Positions 50,212 to 61,775 of a stretch of DNA of 64,000 nucleotides are shown here, piece by piece. Made by a program: the position numbers and the translations under genes. Origin of the DNA: Nematopogon swammerdamellus (taxonomy: Eukaryota > Arthropoda > Insecta > Lepidoptera > Adelidae); the NCBI GenBank assembly GCA_946902875.1, contig OX336348.1, positions 16,269,741 to 16,333,740 on the forward strand, written 5' to 3'. Position 1 is the first letter of the stretch. Every line of letters starts with the position of its first letter. The notes under the pieces were generated by a model. The model saw nothing but the letters and a program-made list of their open reading frames with translations, had not been told where the DNA came from and made no database searches.

Positions 50212-51207
50212 TTAATCTCTTTGGTTAGCGACGACATCCGTCAAGTACTCACCTAGAGAGTAGTACGCTTTACCAACCAGAAACTCCTTGAGTCTGGATA
50301 CAAATATTCCGTCCGAAGCGGCCTCTCGAATTGACATTGTCAATCTGTTGTAGATCGTGGGGCCAATCACAAATACCGACTTTTCGCTCTTGGTGAGTCT
50401 GTGTTCCACACTGCGTAATTGGTTGCGGGATCGAGTGGGATAGTTGTGACTGACCCCATTGACCTGAAACATGTGTGGGTTCCGCCTTACAAATTTTGCT
50501 ACCTCCATGATGTAGGCTCCAGGCAGTGTGATGATTTTGAGTTGTCGGAACAGATCGCGTGCCGGCGTGTCCAATGGCACTCGAGCTAAAGTGCGAACAG
50601 CACGCTTTTGCATGCGAAACACTCTGTCTCTGTCGGCGGCTTGTCCCCACAGTTCAATCCCATAGGTGGCTGTCGAGTGAAAGTAACCAAAGTAGGCTTT
50701 ACGTACATTCTCGGGATGAAGTGTAGGTACAAGTCGCGACAGTGCAAAACAAGCTCGTCCTAGCCTGTCGCACAGCTGATCGACGTGCTGTTCCCACTTT
50801 AACCCGGAGTCCATAGTTAGTCCCAAGAATTTTACAGAATTTGCCAGGGGGACGTCAATACCATCACACCGCACTGATAGCTTATCACGGGGCACACCAC
50901 GGAGGCAGAAGTGAACCACGTGCGTCTTATCGAGGTTCAGAACCATGCCGTTCGAACGGAACCATGCCATCAGTCCTCTCACTGTGGAACTGACTTTTTG
51001 CTGGAGCTCTGCAGGGGATGGACTACTTACTACCGCACAAGCGTCATCAGCAAATAGTATAAACTGACTATCCGGTGCAGCAGATGGTAGGTCGTTCACG
51101 AGTACCAGGAATAGGTAATTTCCAGCAGCGGATCCCTGTGGCACTGCTATATTACCATAGAGTAATATTGTTATATAGCTATACTCTTTGATTGTAGCCA
51201 AAGTCAC
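50212..51207 (-). pseudogene. CR1/Jockey-type LINE reverse transcriptase, 5'-truncated, FADD intact
   Basis: About 320 residues from VPQGSAAGNYLFLVLVNDLP, through the catalytic LFADDACAVV (near 51050), MVLNLDKTHVVHF, VKFLGLTMDSGLKWEQHV (the conserved box after the palm), and the C-terminal region YGIELWGQ, RMQKRAVRTLA, ending YLTDVVANQRD. The frame is uninterrupted. The N-terminal endonuclease and first RT blocks are missing, the typical result of incomplete reverse transcription. The leading residues before VPQG (MTLATIKEYS...) are not LINE-like and come from flanking DNA. It lacks an endonuclease so is not autonomous. Confidence 0.85.
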
Positions 51208-51337
51208 AAAACCGCTACAATAAAAAATCTTTGATGGTAGCGATATTTTTATACAACGATAGGCCTATTTACCTGTTCATCCACACCCATGCTATAAATA
51301 GTTCTGAAACCGTTAGCTTATTATTATCTTTTTTTGA

Positions 51338-51623
51338 TTTTTTTTTTATGGAAACTGACACGGTTGGCTACATCTCATACAACATCCGTGATGTCAGCCC
51401 ATAACACCGGGTGAGCTAGGTGCCATCTCAGTGCTTCCCTTCGATCGTGCCGACTGCACTGAACTGGACGGAAAACACAAACTTCGTAGGTAGCCGTTTC
51501 GACCGACGTTTCAAGGTAAGAAGGGAAGGGACCTACAGTTTTACGTGGAATCCGAACCACGGTCAGCCTCCAACGGTCGAGCGGTCACCCATCCAAGAAC
51601 TGACCGCGCCCACCGTTGCTCAA
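51338..51623 (-). mobile_element. SINE B copy with partial 5S head
   Basis: From the poly(A) (T9 on plus) and ATGGAAACTGACACGG through the central part (shortened: the GGTACCACCGC segment is deleted near 51515) to the 5S-like part at 51581-51620. It stops abruptly at the inverted 5' end of PLE-2. Confidence 0.8.
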
Positions 51624-51712
51624 TCCTTGTAGTCGTCCTTGCCCATCACTACTGTAGCATTCCCTTTGTCGGCGTGCAGAACCACCATACTGTCTTCCTC
51701 GCGGAGCTCACG

Positions 51713-53401
51713 AAGGTGAGGAGCATGTTGGAGACAGACAGCTACCGAAAAATCGCACACTCACTTACCCCAAAAGTCGTCAGAGAAACCGCCAAACTAA
51801 TCCACACTGCAGACTCACCCATACCTGCCGAAGTCCGGAAAAGTTTGCGGGAGGTCAATCCGCAGCCTCCACGTTTTTATGGCCTCCCAAAAATACACAA
51901 GACGGGCACGCCACTACGGCCAATAGTGAGCCAAATAAACTCCCCCACGTACCACCTAGCGAAACATGTGACATCAGTGCTACAACCGTTAGTGGGCAAG
52001 ACGTCGTCTTTTGTGAAAGACTCTTACCATTTCGTAGAAATGCTGTCCAACATGAAAGTATCGCCGACGGATATTCTGGTCAGTTTCGACGTGGAATCGC
52101 TCTACACGAACGTACCTATACGCGACTCAGTTGATGTCATCAAGAACAAACTGCAAGAAAATGACATAAGTATAGAGTATGTGAATATGTTACAGCACTG
52201 CTTGACGTTGAACTACTTCCTGTGGGACGGCGACTACTACGTACAAACCGATGGGGTGGCCATGGGCTCCCCAGTGGCCCCGGTCGTTGCCAACCTATTC
52301 ATGGAACATCTGGAAGAGCGCACCTTAGCAACGGCCACAGTCACCCCCACGGTATGGTTGAGGTACGTAGATGACATTTTTGCGATATGGACACATGGAC
52401 GACGGGCCCTACAGGAATTTCTAGACCACATAAACGCTGCTCACACAAGTATAAGCTACACCATGGAGCTCGAAAGTGACAAAGGTCTAGCATTCTTGGA
52501 TGTGTTTGTGACTCGTCGGCCGGATGGATCGCTGGGTCACACAGTGTACCGGAAGCCCACCCACACGAATAGGTACCTCCATGCCACCTCACACCACGCT
52601 CCCGCGCAAATACGTTCAGTGGCGAGGGCCCTGGTACAGAGAGCAGAACGCATCTGTGATGATAACAGCATCGACAGCGAAAGAAAGACGATCACGAGCG
52701 CACTAAAACAAAACGGTTACAGCAGAAAAGCACTGATGCCTCACGAAAAGACATATCAACCCGTGCAACGCGCCGACAGACAATGAGCATTTTTACCGTA
52801 CGTCCGTGGACTGACGGATAAAATAGGGAGGAGACTGAAGAAACTCAGCATTGGCACTGTGTTTACTCCCTACAAAAAAGTATCCCAGATGCTACGTTCG
52901 GTAAAGGATAAGTTGCCTCTCCAGTCTGCCGGCGTGTACCAAATCCCATGTAGCTGTGGAAAGTCATACATCGGGCAGACGAAGAGGAGCGTAGCGACGC
53001 GGGTCTCGGAGCACATACGAGCGGCGAGACAACTGGACTCCAACAAATCGGCAGTGTGCGATCACATGGACTCCGGAACGAACCACTGGATTAGGTTCGA
53101 TCAGGTCAAAATTCTTGCGACCGAAACACGACACGTCCCACGTCTCGTCCGAGAGTCCATCGAAATCAAGAAGCACGACAACTTCAACCGGGAGGACGCC
53201 TTCAAGTTGTCGCCGATGTGGAACCCAGTCATAGCGCCGCTCAAGAGAAGAAGACACGACGGATACGACCAGCCGGAAGTGGACACCGTCAGCGCCTTCT
53301 GTCTCTCCGCCGAGATCCGGAACGCACCTGAACCCTCGTCTACGGAAACTACCCGCACTGACCACGGCTACAATCTTCGTCAACGACGGACGAAGATGTG
53401 A
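51713..53401 (+). pseudogene. PLE-2 reverse transcriptase and GIY-YIG endonuclease with one internal stop
   Basis: The frame runs from KVRSMLETDSYRKIAHSL to a stop TGA at 52784-52786, then in the same frame AFLPYVRGLTDKIGRRLKKL to 53401. Reverse-transcriptase motifs: FYGLPKIHK, RPIVSQINSPTY, VSFDVESLYTNVPI, DGVAMGSPVAPVVANLFM, RYVDDIFAIW (catalytic YVDD at 52363-52374) and YRKPTHTNRYLH, all characteristic of Penelope. The GIY-YIG domain has GVYQIPCSCGKSYIGQTKRS. The extension upstream of 51713 (to 51545) is SINE and inverted sequence, not protein. PLE-1 has an Arg codon where this copy has TGA. Confidence 0.9.
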
Positions 53402-53439
53402 CAGTTCTCTGCCAACCGTCGCACAAGGCAGAGTGCTCC

Positions 53440-53490
53440 ACGAAGATGGGCCATACGCTTGGCCCGAAACGTCGAGCCACATAGCTCGGA
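53440..53490 (+). ncRNA. Hammerhead-ribozyme-like motif, degenerate (PLE-2)
   Basis: ACGAAGATGGGCC-ATACGCTT-GGCCCGAAACGTC: a CUGANGA-like box (CGAAGA, two changes), a perfect 5 bp stem GGGCC/GGCCC, and GAAAC, followed by a CGAGC/GCTCG hairpin. Same arrangement as at 24062-24110. Confidence 0.4.
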
Positions 53491-53535
53491 GTGAAACCGT
53501 GAGTAAAGCTGATTGATTTAAAATAATAAACACAA

Positions 53536-53924
53536 AAGTATCGCCGTGTATCCAGCACTTTCGGTACTATGGGGCTGGCTGGCATAGTCGCAAGCCCCAT
53601 TCAATTATAGATTTAAAAAAAAGTGATGGCCACAGGTGAGTTATATAATATGACTGATAGATGGCGGTCCGGACCTATATTCACTGCATTGAACACTAGC
53701 GCTGCGGTGTTGCTGATCATGAACTAACACAATAACCAGTCAAAATTAATCTCTATTCCTATTGTCATAGGGACTAAAATTAATGACAGCAATGTAACGT
53801 TCCTCATTATTGTATGGCCGATTCAATAGCGGCCTCCGAGTTTGTTTACATCTGGTTTCAAAGACAGACTATAAACTCTCGGAGCAGACGGAGAACGACA
53901 GGTTCTTTTTTTTATATTATTTTT
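53536..53924. other. Unassigned spacer
   Basis: No gene recognised. Confidence 0.35.
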
Positions 53925-54100
53925 TTTTAGATTAATTCGTCTCCTCCCGAAACAGGCAAAACTCATTAGAGTATACAGCCATTTCTTTTGTAGCTTTAAC
54001 GTCTGTTGTTTAAATTCTCGGCCTGCGAGAACCACAAAAATATATTTTTTTAATTACAAAGACGACGCGACAAACTTCCGCCGTCCACAATCTTTTTTAC
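53925..54100. repeat. Dispersed repeat, second copy (see 47058-47250)
   Basis: Shares ATTCGTCTCCTCCCGAAACA, TTAGAGTATACAGCCA, GAGAACCACAAAAATATA and GACGACGCGACAAACTTCCG in order with 47058-47250. Confidence 0.8.
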
Positions 54101-54129
54101 TCTTCAAACGACAGGTTGTTGTTGCTGTT

Positions 54130-55329
54130 ATTGTTTTCATCGTAAATGGGCAGGCAAGGGTCATTTGACCATATAGCCAAGTCGCAATTTTTCTTCTTTT
54201 ATAGGTATTTTCGTAATTATATTTTACCAAATTGTATTTCTTATATATGTATAAATGGCTGGGTAGTTGTGTGTATTTTGGGAGAACGACGGGACAGCGG
54301 ACGATCGATCTGTCACTTTGTTATTGTTGCGTTCTATCACGCACTTTGAGAATACGTGTACACTGCAACTTGCAAATTCGTGACGTAGCCACGAAGCACT
54401 CGTGCGTGATTGATTATGAACTTGTACATAAAATATCATGAAATTTTAATTATTATTTGTCTCTCACTACTTCATAGGTTTAATTCACGTATAGGTATTG
54501 CATATTGTTCTCTTGTTCTATAGTATTGTTTACATTCTACATAATGTAATGCTGTACTCGTGGAATATTGCTATTTAGATAAATAGTTCGTGTTTAGTAG
54601 TGTTTAAATAAATAGTTCGTAAGTGCGTTTTATTTGGAACAAATATTATGCAATGAGAAAAAAATATATAGGTATACCTACTCGTAGTTTTATATCCTGT
54701 TCGCGGATAGTATGTCATTCGATGGTTACACGAACAAGTTATGTGTATTCTCGTGAGTGAGTGGTGCGTGGTCACTCATTTTCTGAGACTACAAACTATG
54801 TATTGATTTTAAAAGTGGTTGTGTACCCATAGTGCTGTATTGTGGTCCACCCTTACAGCACTGTGGGAGAATTTATCAAAGTTGCCTATTAGTTCAGGAG
54901 TGAAACTTAGATGTTATTATATTGTGATATTGTTTTACTTGCTTCTTTAGAACTATTTTCATTTATCATCAAGTTCTTACTTTGATATTTTGCCTTTTCT
55001 GCTTTTATAAATTGTTTTCTAAAACAGCTTTAACAACAAATTATGTTATATTCCGGTTTTCCAGTAATCAATAGAATATTTATGTACTCTGTTAAGTCAT
55101 TTTGCCAACTTACTTCATTCTTGCCGCTGTAAGTGTACCTACCTGTTTATCTTCCTAAAACGATGTCTGGTTCTTGTTTTTGTAAGGTCTAATTTCTTAA
55201 ACTGTATTTGTTAGTTAGCTGGCGGGATGTGGGATGCTTTTGTTTGTGTATTGTTGCTGATTAGTTTAGGATATATAATTAATTTATTATATTTTATAAT
55301 ATATATCTGTATCTATTTAAACGCATAAT
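54130..55329. other. A+T-rich sequence, possible 5' UTR of the LINE at 55330
   Basis: Only short frames without domains. It may hold the LINE leader, since the ORF at 55330 is near full length, but its left boundary cannot be seen. Confidence 0.4.
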
Positions 55330-58272
55330 ATGTCAACTGAATCTGGCTCTGAAACATACTTTTCTGCCAACTCTTCTACTTCCAGGGAAAACTATAGTGA
55401 TGCGGAAGATTCCATCTCTAACGAACCCCACCTTGGTGACACCTTACATGATACATTCTCTAAATTCCCTAACAATTTAAATGTGTGTCACATAAATGCC
55501 GAGAGTATTTCTGCACACTATCCTGATCTCCTCACCACTTTCACTAGCCCGCACATACATGCTTGCCTTGTCTCCGAAACCGTGCTGAAACCCACCTTGC
55601 CGTCGACTTCTTATTCTCTTCCCGGCTATCAGCTCGTGCGGAATGACAGGACCAAGAAAGGGTGGGGAGGTGTTGCTGTTTACCTTAGGAGCAGCATTTC
55701 CCACAAAATTGTTGCCAAATCTCCTTCAGAATATTCTGCCTCTGCGGAATATATTCTCCTTGAATTAACTTTCAATCACTCTAAACTCCTACTCGGTGTC
55801 TTTTATTGTCCCCCTCAAATTAACTACTTCAGTCAATTTGAGCTTCTCTTAGAGCAGTATGCTCCAGAATACACACATCTGGTGCTATTAGGTGACTTTA
55901 ATACTTGCCTTGTCAAAGATGACATCCGTTACCACAAACTTCTATCTATTACTAGATCCCTTAATATAAACATTCTTCCCCTTCAGCCCACTTACCATGT
56001 GCGTGATTCTCACTCGCTTCTCGATCTTATTCTCACCTCACGGGACGATTTAGTTTCTCACCACGGTCAATTTACCGCTCCTGGTTTCTCTAACCACGAC
56101 CTTATTTTTCTCTCATACAAAATGAAGCCTCCTAAGCAAAAAACCAAAGTCCACCTGCAGCGTAGTTTTGCCAAAATGGATGTTGACGCGCTGAGAGCAG
56201 ATGCTGACTCCATCGACTGGACTCTTTTACTTAATTCAGACTGTGTCGACTCTAAAGAACAGATCATGTCTACTGAATTGACTGCTCTCTATGATAAACA
56301 TGCTCCAATACATTCAGTACGAATCAAGGGTACTCCAGCTCCATGGCTGAACGACGGGATCCGCAGTATGATGGCTCGTCGGGATGCCTTGAAGCGAAGG
56401 CATAAACGCCAACAGACGGAACAAAACTGGGAAAAATACAAAGCTGCGAGAAATCGGTGTAATCAGATGTGTAGAAATGCAAAACGCCGCCATATCAATG
56501 AGTCCATTGAAAACTGTTCTCCACACAATATGTGGAAGTTTCTACGCACTCTAGGTGTCGGCAAGTCATCGGCTGAGATTAATCAATTGATTGATCTCGA
56601 TGGCTTAAACCGACATTTCTCCTCTGCTCCTATAGTTTTGGACCCATCTGTTAAGGCTCACACACTTAGACAGTTGCATTCAGCCTTAATTTCCGACTCC
56701 GATCAATTTGGTTTCACCAGAGTCACTGACTGTGAAGTAAAACGTATCATCCTCTCTATTAAGAGTAAGGCTGTAGGTCCTGATGACATGAGTCGGCAAC
56801 TGTTTTTGCCGATATTAGACATTGTTGTGCACATATTCACCCACATAATCAACCATTTGCTAGTGTCGGCAACTTTTCCTGAACTGTGGAAGAAGGCCTA
56901 CATGATACCGCTCCCTAAGATCAGTTCTCCCAGTCAGTTCAAGGATTATCGTCCTATTTCCATCCTTCCTTTCTTATCTAAAGTACTTGAACGTGTGGTT
57001 CACTCCCAACTTTCCATGTATCTTTCTTCAAACTGCCTCTTAAATCGATATCAATAGGGATTTCGACCATCTCATAGCACAGTCTCTGCACTGGTCAAAA
57101 TAACCAATGATATCCGTCATGCAATGGATGATCGGAAACTTAATGTGCTGGTTCTACTTGATTTCAGCAGTGCTTTCAACACTGTTGATTTCGAAATCCT
57201 TCTTGCTATACTGCGTTCCTTGAACATTTCACAGTCAGTACTCGATTGGTTCTTTTCCTATGTCAGCGGTCGTCGCCAGTATGTACGTGTCAATAATGCC
57301 ACTTCTAAGTGGTGCGACATCACTGTCGGCGTACCACAAGGCGGTGAACTGTCTCCATTACTATTTTCCATTTTCATAAACAATATTGTTGTCTCTCTTA
57401 TGGGTTTCTACCATCTATATGCTGACGACTTGCAGCTCTACCGTCACTTCCGTCTCGAGGACACTCATACTGCCGTAGCCCTTATTAATATAGACCTTGA
57501 GTCTGTACTCGATTGGGCTGTGCGCTTCGGGCTGCTCGTTAATCCTGCTAAGACACAAGTCATAATCATCGGATCACCTAAATTGTTGGCAAAGCTGGAC
57601 AGGGATACTCGCCCGGACGTTGTTTTCAATGGCATAGCTATCCCCTACAGCAAGTGCGTTAAAAATTTAGGGCTTATGATCGATGAATCTCTTACATGGA
57701 GTGTGCAGGTTAATAAGGTCAGTCGTAAGGTCTTCTGGAGCATGCACTCTCTCAAGCGTCTGCAAAACTTCATTCCCACTGGCACAAAAATTACGCTCGC
57801 TCAATCTCTCTTATTGCCAATTCTAGATTATGCCGATGAGTGTTATCTTGACCTAAATGAAGATCTCCTCAACAAACTCGACCGTATTCTCAACTTGTGC
57901 ATTCGCTATATTTTCGGATTGCGCAAGTATGACCATATATCTGAATATCGAGCTCGCCTTCAGTGGCTCGATGTTCGTGGTCGCATGAACTCTCACGCCC
58001 TCTCTCTTCTCTTCCGCACACTTAATGATCCTGATGCTCCCAAATATTTGAGTGAACGATTTGAATTTCTTTCTTCTCACGGTCTGGCTTTAAGATCTGC
58101 TGACAACTTACTCTTGGCAATACCGGCTCACTCAAGCACGTTCTACACGGACTCTTACACAGTACAAACAGCTCGCCTCTGGAATAATCTGCCCGTGCAT
58201 TTACGCTCCTGTACGTCTATGAATGTATTTAAGATAAATTTAAACAAACTTCTCCTTTCCTCACCGAAGTAA
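55330..58272 (+). CDS. CR1-type LINE ORF2 (endonuclease and reverse transcriptase) with one amber codon
   Basis: A ~980-codon frame, open except for TAG at 55330-relative codon 576 (57055-57057), after which it continues in frame to 58272. Residues 1-50 are Ser/Glu-rich. The APE-type endonuclease spans about 55-270: LNVCHINAES, CLVSETVLKP (Glu present, the usual Trp is Val), GWGGVAVYLR, LLGDFNT, and SNHDLIFLSY, where the usual Asp of SDH is Asn. The reverse transcriptase has PLPKI, DYRPISILPFLSKVLERVV, GFRPSHSTVSAL, LLDFSSAFNTVDFEIL, VGVPQGGELSPLLFSIFIN, LYADDLQLY (catalytic YADD intact), NPAKTQVIIIGS, KNLGLMIDESL and a C-terminal TARLWNNLPVHLRSC. The start at 55330 is the first ATG. It is the least damaged LINE here; the amber codon and Asn change suggest it is probably inactive. 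Confidence 0.88.
57055..57057 (+). other. In-frame amber codon in the LINE ORF2
   Basis: CAA TAG GGA within the YQ-GFR motif of the reverse transcriptase, where relatives usually have a Ser or similar residue. Confidence 0.85.
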
Positions 58273-58620
58273 ATGCAATTTTATATTACATACATATGTT
58301 TACTCCCCTTCTCTTACTCTCCTGTCATTCAGTTGATTGTGTTGCACAACGGTACCACCGATTAATGTACAAAATAAGTAAGTTTATTATATACATTATA
58401 TATGCTTATTAAAGTGTTTAGGTAGTATTCATAATGTAGTTTATCTATCATACATATTTCTTTACAGTCTAACACATTGCCACAAACTATTCTTGTTCGC
58501 CTGCGTGTACTTCTCCCACATCCCAAAGGTTAGTTAGAATAGAATGCCTCGCGGCATTAAGCTCGCCTGTTGTACCTAACTTTATAAATTGGTGTTCAAT
58601 AAAGAATATATACATACATA
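58273..58620 (+). other. LINE 3' UTR and ATAC-repeat tail
   Basis: Noncoding; CAATAAAGAATATATACATA at 58599 onward combines a polyadenylation-type signal with the short tandem tail typical of CR1-like LINEs, taken as the 3' end. Confidence 0.6.
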
Positions 58621-58688
58621 CAACTCTTAAGATTGACTAATTTCTGCAATGTACATACTAATTTGATTATCTAATGAACTGATTATTG

Positions 58689-58719
<31 letters not shown>

Positions 58720-59185
58720 TTGATACGCGAGACACTTGGCTCCGTCAGCATGGATTGTTGAGCCGACGACGCCCAAAAGTTCATGGAATTCTACTATTTA
58801 TTTTGATTTTGAATGTTTTACTGATTGACATGAAATTTACATCTTTTTATTGAAAGTGTTAAAAGTGTTTTAAAACTTTTATTGTATTGTAAAATATTGA
58901 CTATTCTATTTAATTGATTTTATAACCGTATGACTATTTCAATTTGATAAAATATTGACTGTTTTATTGCTTTTTTATTTTTATTATAAGATTTTAATAT
59001 TTATTTTTTATTTTTTTAATTACATAGCTTATTAAATTGACATGATTTAATTGTACTGCTTTATGAAGACGATATATTTATGTGGAAAAAGGAAAAAAGA
59101 AATGTTTATTTCAATTAGAGATTATATATTATAATGTACATGATTATTTATTAGTTGAGTGGCTATGTGAGTCATTTTCACCAAC
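58621..59185. other. A+T-rich spacer with a T(31) tract
   Basis: The T-run at about 58689-58719 followed by ACGCGAGACACTTGGCTCCG looks like the A-tail of a short minus-strand retroposon. Nothing else is recognised. Confidence 0.4.
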
Positions 59186-59642
59186 TTTGTCCCATAACGA
59201 AACACTAACGAAATTTTTGTAACGAAACTCTAAATATGTAACGAAATTTTATTTATAAAGTAACATTCACATGGCTTGCATTTTAATTGATGGTGGGAAA
59301 TTTAAGGAAATCTGACCTCGGTGCCTTCGACAGCAGGTGGAGCAACGGGACTATAGGCGCTGCTTCTGTAGACTCCTCTCAGAATATCACAAAACTTAAT
59401 GGATTTTCGGACTTGCAAAATTGTTCACAGTTCGAGCACACAATTACTCTTCACGTTTCACTCGCGGCCGCGGTCTTCTTTTAATAACGTGGAAAAGTTC
59501 ATGGAAATCATCTGTACTTGGAGAGTTCCAATTCGACACTCATTTTCTTGTAAAAGTCTATTAATTTTCTTCCTTCATCTTGCTTTCTTTCTTGTCGAGG
59601 CGACGAAACAGTGTTCGTTACAGTGTTTCGTTATGGGACAAA
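59186..59642. mobile_element. ~457 bp MITE with TTTGTCCCATAACGAAACAC ends
   Basis: Left end TTTGTCCCATAACGAAACAC, and at the right end its inverted copy, finishing ...CGTTATGGGACAAA. The interior is noncoding apart from an incidental frame. A second left-type end begins directly at 59643. Confidence 0.65.
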
Positions 59643-59665
59643 CCCATAACGAAACACTGTAACGA
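59615..59665. repeat. Perfect 23 bp inverted repeat, loop ACAAA
   Basis: TCGTTACAGTGTTTCGTTAT+GGG at 59615-59637 and its exact complement at 59643-59665. It is the junction of two facing element ends and would fold into a strong hairpin. Confidence 0.9.
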
Positions 59666-60475
59666 AATCTTTGTAACGAAACTCTAAATATGTAACGAAA
59701 TTTTATTTATAAAGTAACATTGACATGGCTTGCATTTTAATGGATAGGTAAATAAAAACACAAAATGTATTGAATAACCAAAATTTATTGGATCTTGTTG
59801 GTTTATCCGTTGAATCTTGCAAAAATATAAAAACCGACTTCAAAAATGTATGAAATAATAATTCTTTTCGGACAAAAGCAAGAAAAAAAATGATGGATGA
59901 AAGAAAACATAAGTGGATAAAATCCTTTTATGCTTTTGTGACGCTTTCAACTCCAGGGTCCTAAAAGAAATATTATTTCATACATATTTGAAGTGGGTTT
60001 TTATATTTTTGTAAATAATGTTATGTTCAGAAAATTCCAATATGCATGGAGCTTTATACTAGAAAGATTTCGTTACGTAACGAAATATAACGAAATCGTA
60101 ACGAAACGTAACGAAATTTTTTGCAAAAAATATCCTAAAAATTACTTCCCTGACAACAATGGAATCAAAACATTACAAAAGCACTAGATACACGTAAGAT
60201 CTATGACATATAAAATCGGGATCAATATTCTAGAACAACTTTCCGGGAAAAGGTTGTGTTTTAGTCCAGCGTAACGAAATTTTTTCACTTTTTTGAAACG
60301 ACATTCTCACCTGAACTGCTCTCACTGCTTCCAAAGACGCCATTGCAGTTTTTTCGTCCACCAATAAACATCGGGCCGGTGTTGCCAACCGTATGACTTA
60401 AAGCACCGTTCAATATCTCGATAAATTACTGCCCAAAAGCGTAACGAAAAATTATGTAACGAAACACTAAAAAAA
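59643..60475. repeat. Second copy of the MITE left end in a TAACGAAA-rich region
   Basis: 59643-59750 repeats 59191-59300 almost exactly (AACTCTAAATATGTAACGAA, ATTTTATTTATAAAGTAACA, ATGGCTTGCATTTTAAT). The word (G)TAACGAAA then occurs repeatedly to 60475, including four times within 60075-60118. The right end of this second unit is not seen. Confidence 0.65.
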
Positions 60476-61250
60476 GTGCGACATGCAAAAAAAAATTCGT
60501 TTCGAGAAAAATCGAAGAGATATAGTCCTAATTGATAAAGAAATGTAAAATAGAACATTACTCTGATTGGTTTATTATGTAAGTAAATTAATAGAATAAT
60601 AGAAACTATTTAAAAAAAATGTCTAAACCTGCAAAGGTCGAGAGTGACATGACGATTTTTGTATGGAGAGCAAAATCAGGGCTTCGTTAATCGTACAATT
60701 GCCAAATAATTAAGGTGATGTCAGGCTGCGTCTGACTCGAATTTCAAGAAGAATACCGCCAATATTACTTACCAGACAGATTCAGTTTTAATATATGTAA
60801 AACTTCATCTATCAGCGCAGATCGAAGGCTTTTTGAAAACACGATTTGATTAACTTCGCTCGATAGAAAAAAATCATGAACATGCTTCTGAATTTAGTTT
60901 TAAAAACGTATTTAAGGCAACGTGACCAAATCAGGGCTTTGGAAAAAATATATTTTATTCGTATAATGAATATCTAGATCGAAGGTTTTTATTTTTTTGT
61001 TTAGATTCGTAGTTTTGGAATAAAAAAATAAAAATCAAATTGTCGCTTACGCCAAATATTCCGTGCAGCGTGATTGCGCTTTGTCCTACTCCAACCTACG
61101 AAAGCGGCGTCTCGCTATCTTGCCGGAGTTGCCGGTCGCCCGACACGCCTCAGTCACCCCCAGAAGCTCGAAGTGAGAGGACGCGCGCGCTCGTGACGAT
61201 CAACTCGAAATAATTTACGCAAAAATCGTACCTACTACAGCACTACAGCT
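60476..61250. other. Unassigned sequence
   Basis: No gene recognised; G+C-rich from about 61080 to 61200, ahead of the candidate exon at 61251. Confidence 0.35.
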
Positions 61251-61277
61251 ATGGGAAACAAAAAACAAAGCAAGACG
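61251..61277 (+). CDS. Candidate first coding exon (9 codons) with a splice donor
   Basis: ATG after a G+C-rich, promoter-like stretch encodes M-G-N-K-K-Q-S-K-T and is followed by GTACGT, a good donor. A short frame at 61605-61733 ends ERNTSEVEPASPKKIIDFVS.. and might be a later exon, but the frame and splice phase are not proven. Family unknown. Confidence 0.2.
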
Positions 61278-61569
61278 GTACGTCAGCGAATTAGGGTATG
61301 ATTTAGTATAGCGCGGCATTATTAGAAGATTTCTGGTAGCTGGTACTGGTGGGTGAGGGTCTAAGGAGCTATTAGCAAAAACTAATTATCCACGGAGACT
61401 TCTACTTTCGGATATTTTTTTTTATAAAGAAATGTTTCTTTCTGTTCCTGCAACTTTGTCACACTCACTCGCTTGCTGTACACATACGCCCACTTACTAC
61501 TACTTCATGTGACATGGTACCACTTTTTGATCCATTTTCAACGGGTGAGGGGGAGCAGTGAATATGTTG

Positions 61570-61602
61570 GGGGAGCAGGGGGGGGGGGGGGGGGGGGGGG
61601 GG
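61570..61602. repeat. Long poly(G) run
   Basis: An interrupted G-run of over 25 bases (61579-61602). Length is unreliable in most sequencing. Confidence 0.8.
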
Positions 61603-61604
61603 GA

Positions 61605-61733
61605 ACTGTCCCTGAAAGAAACACATCGGAAGTCGAGCCCGCTTCTCCAAAAAAAATCATAGATTTCGTGTCTTACACGACTATCGAGCACACTGAAAAT
61701 GAATCTACGGAATTCGAAAAATATTGTCGCTGA
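61605..61733 (+). CDS. Unrecognised short coding-like segment
   Basis: The frame entering from the G-run reads VPERNTSEVEPASPKKIIDF, VSYTTIEHTENESTEFEKYC and R before TGA at 61731-61733. Composition is acidic and protein-like. The upstream part of the frame is poly-Gly from the G-run and not credible. Possibly a terminal exon of an unknown gene or transposase. Confidence 0.25.
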   Translation, partial: TVPERNTSEVEPASPKKIIDFVSYTTIEHTENESTEFEKYCR

Positions 61734-61775
61734 GCGACACGAGAAAGTCGGGCTAAGGAAAAGGTTAGTTGGGTT

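Larger units (their letters stand above)
51624..53535 (+). mobile_element. Penelope-like element PLE-2 with a 5' inversion
   Basis: Contains the reverse transcriptase, linker and GIY-YIG domain on the plus strand, preceded by about 89 bp (51624-51712) in inverted orientation that encodes the preceding reverse-transcriptase block (minus strand: EEDSMVVLHADKGNATVV). The 3' end has the conserved GAAACGTCGAG and ACCGTGAGTAAAGC also found in PLE-1. Confidence 0.88.
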
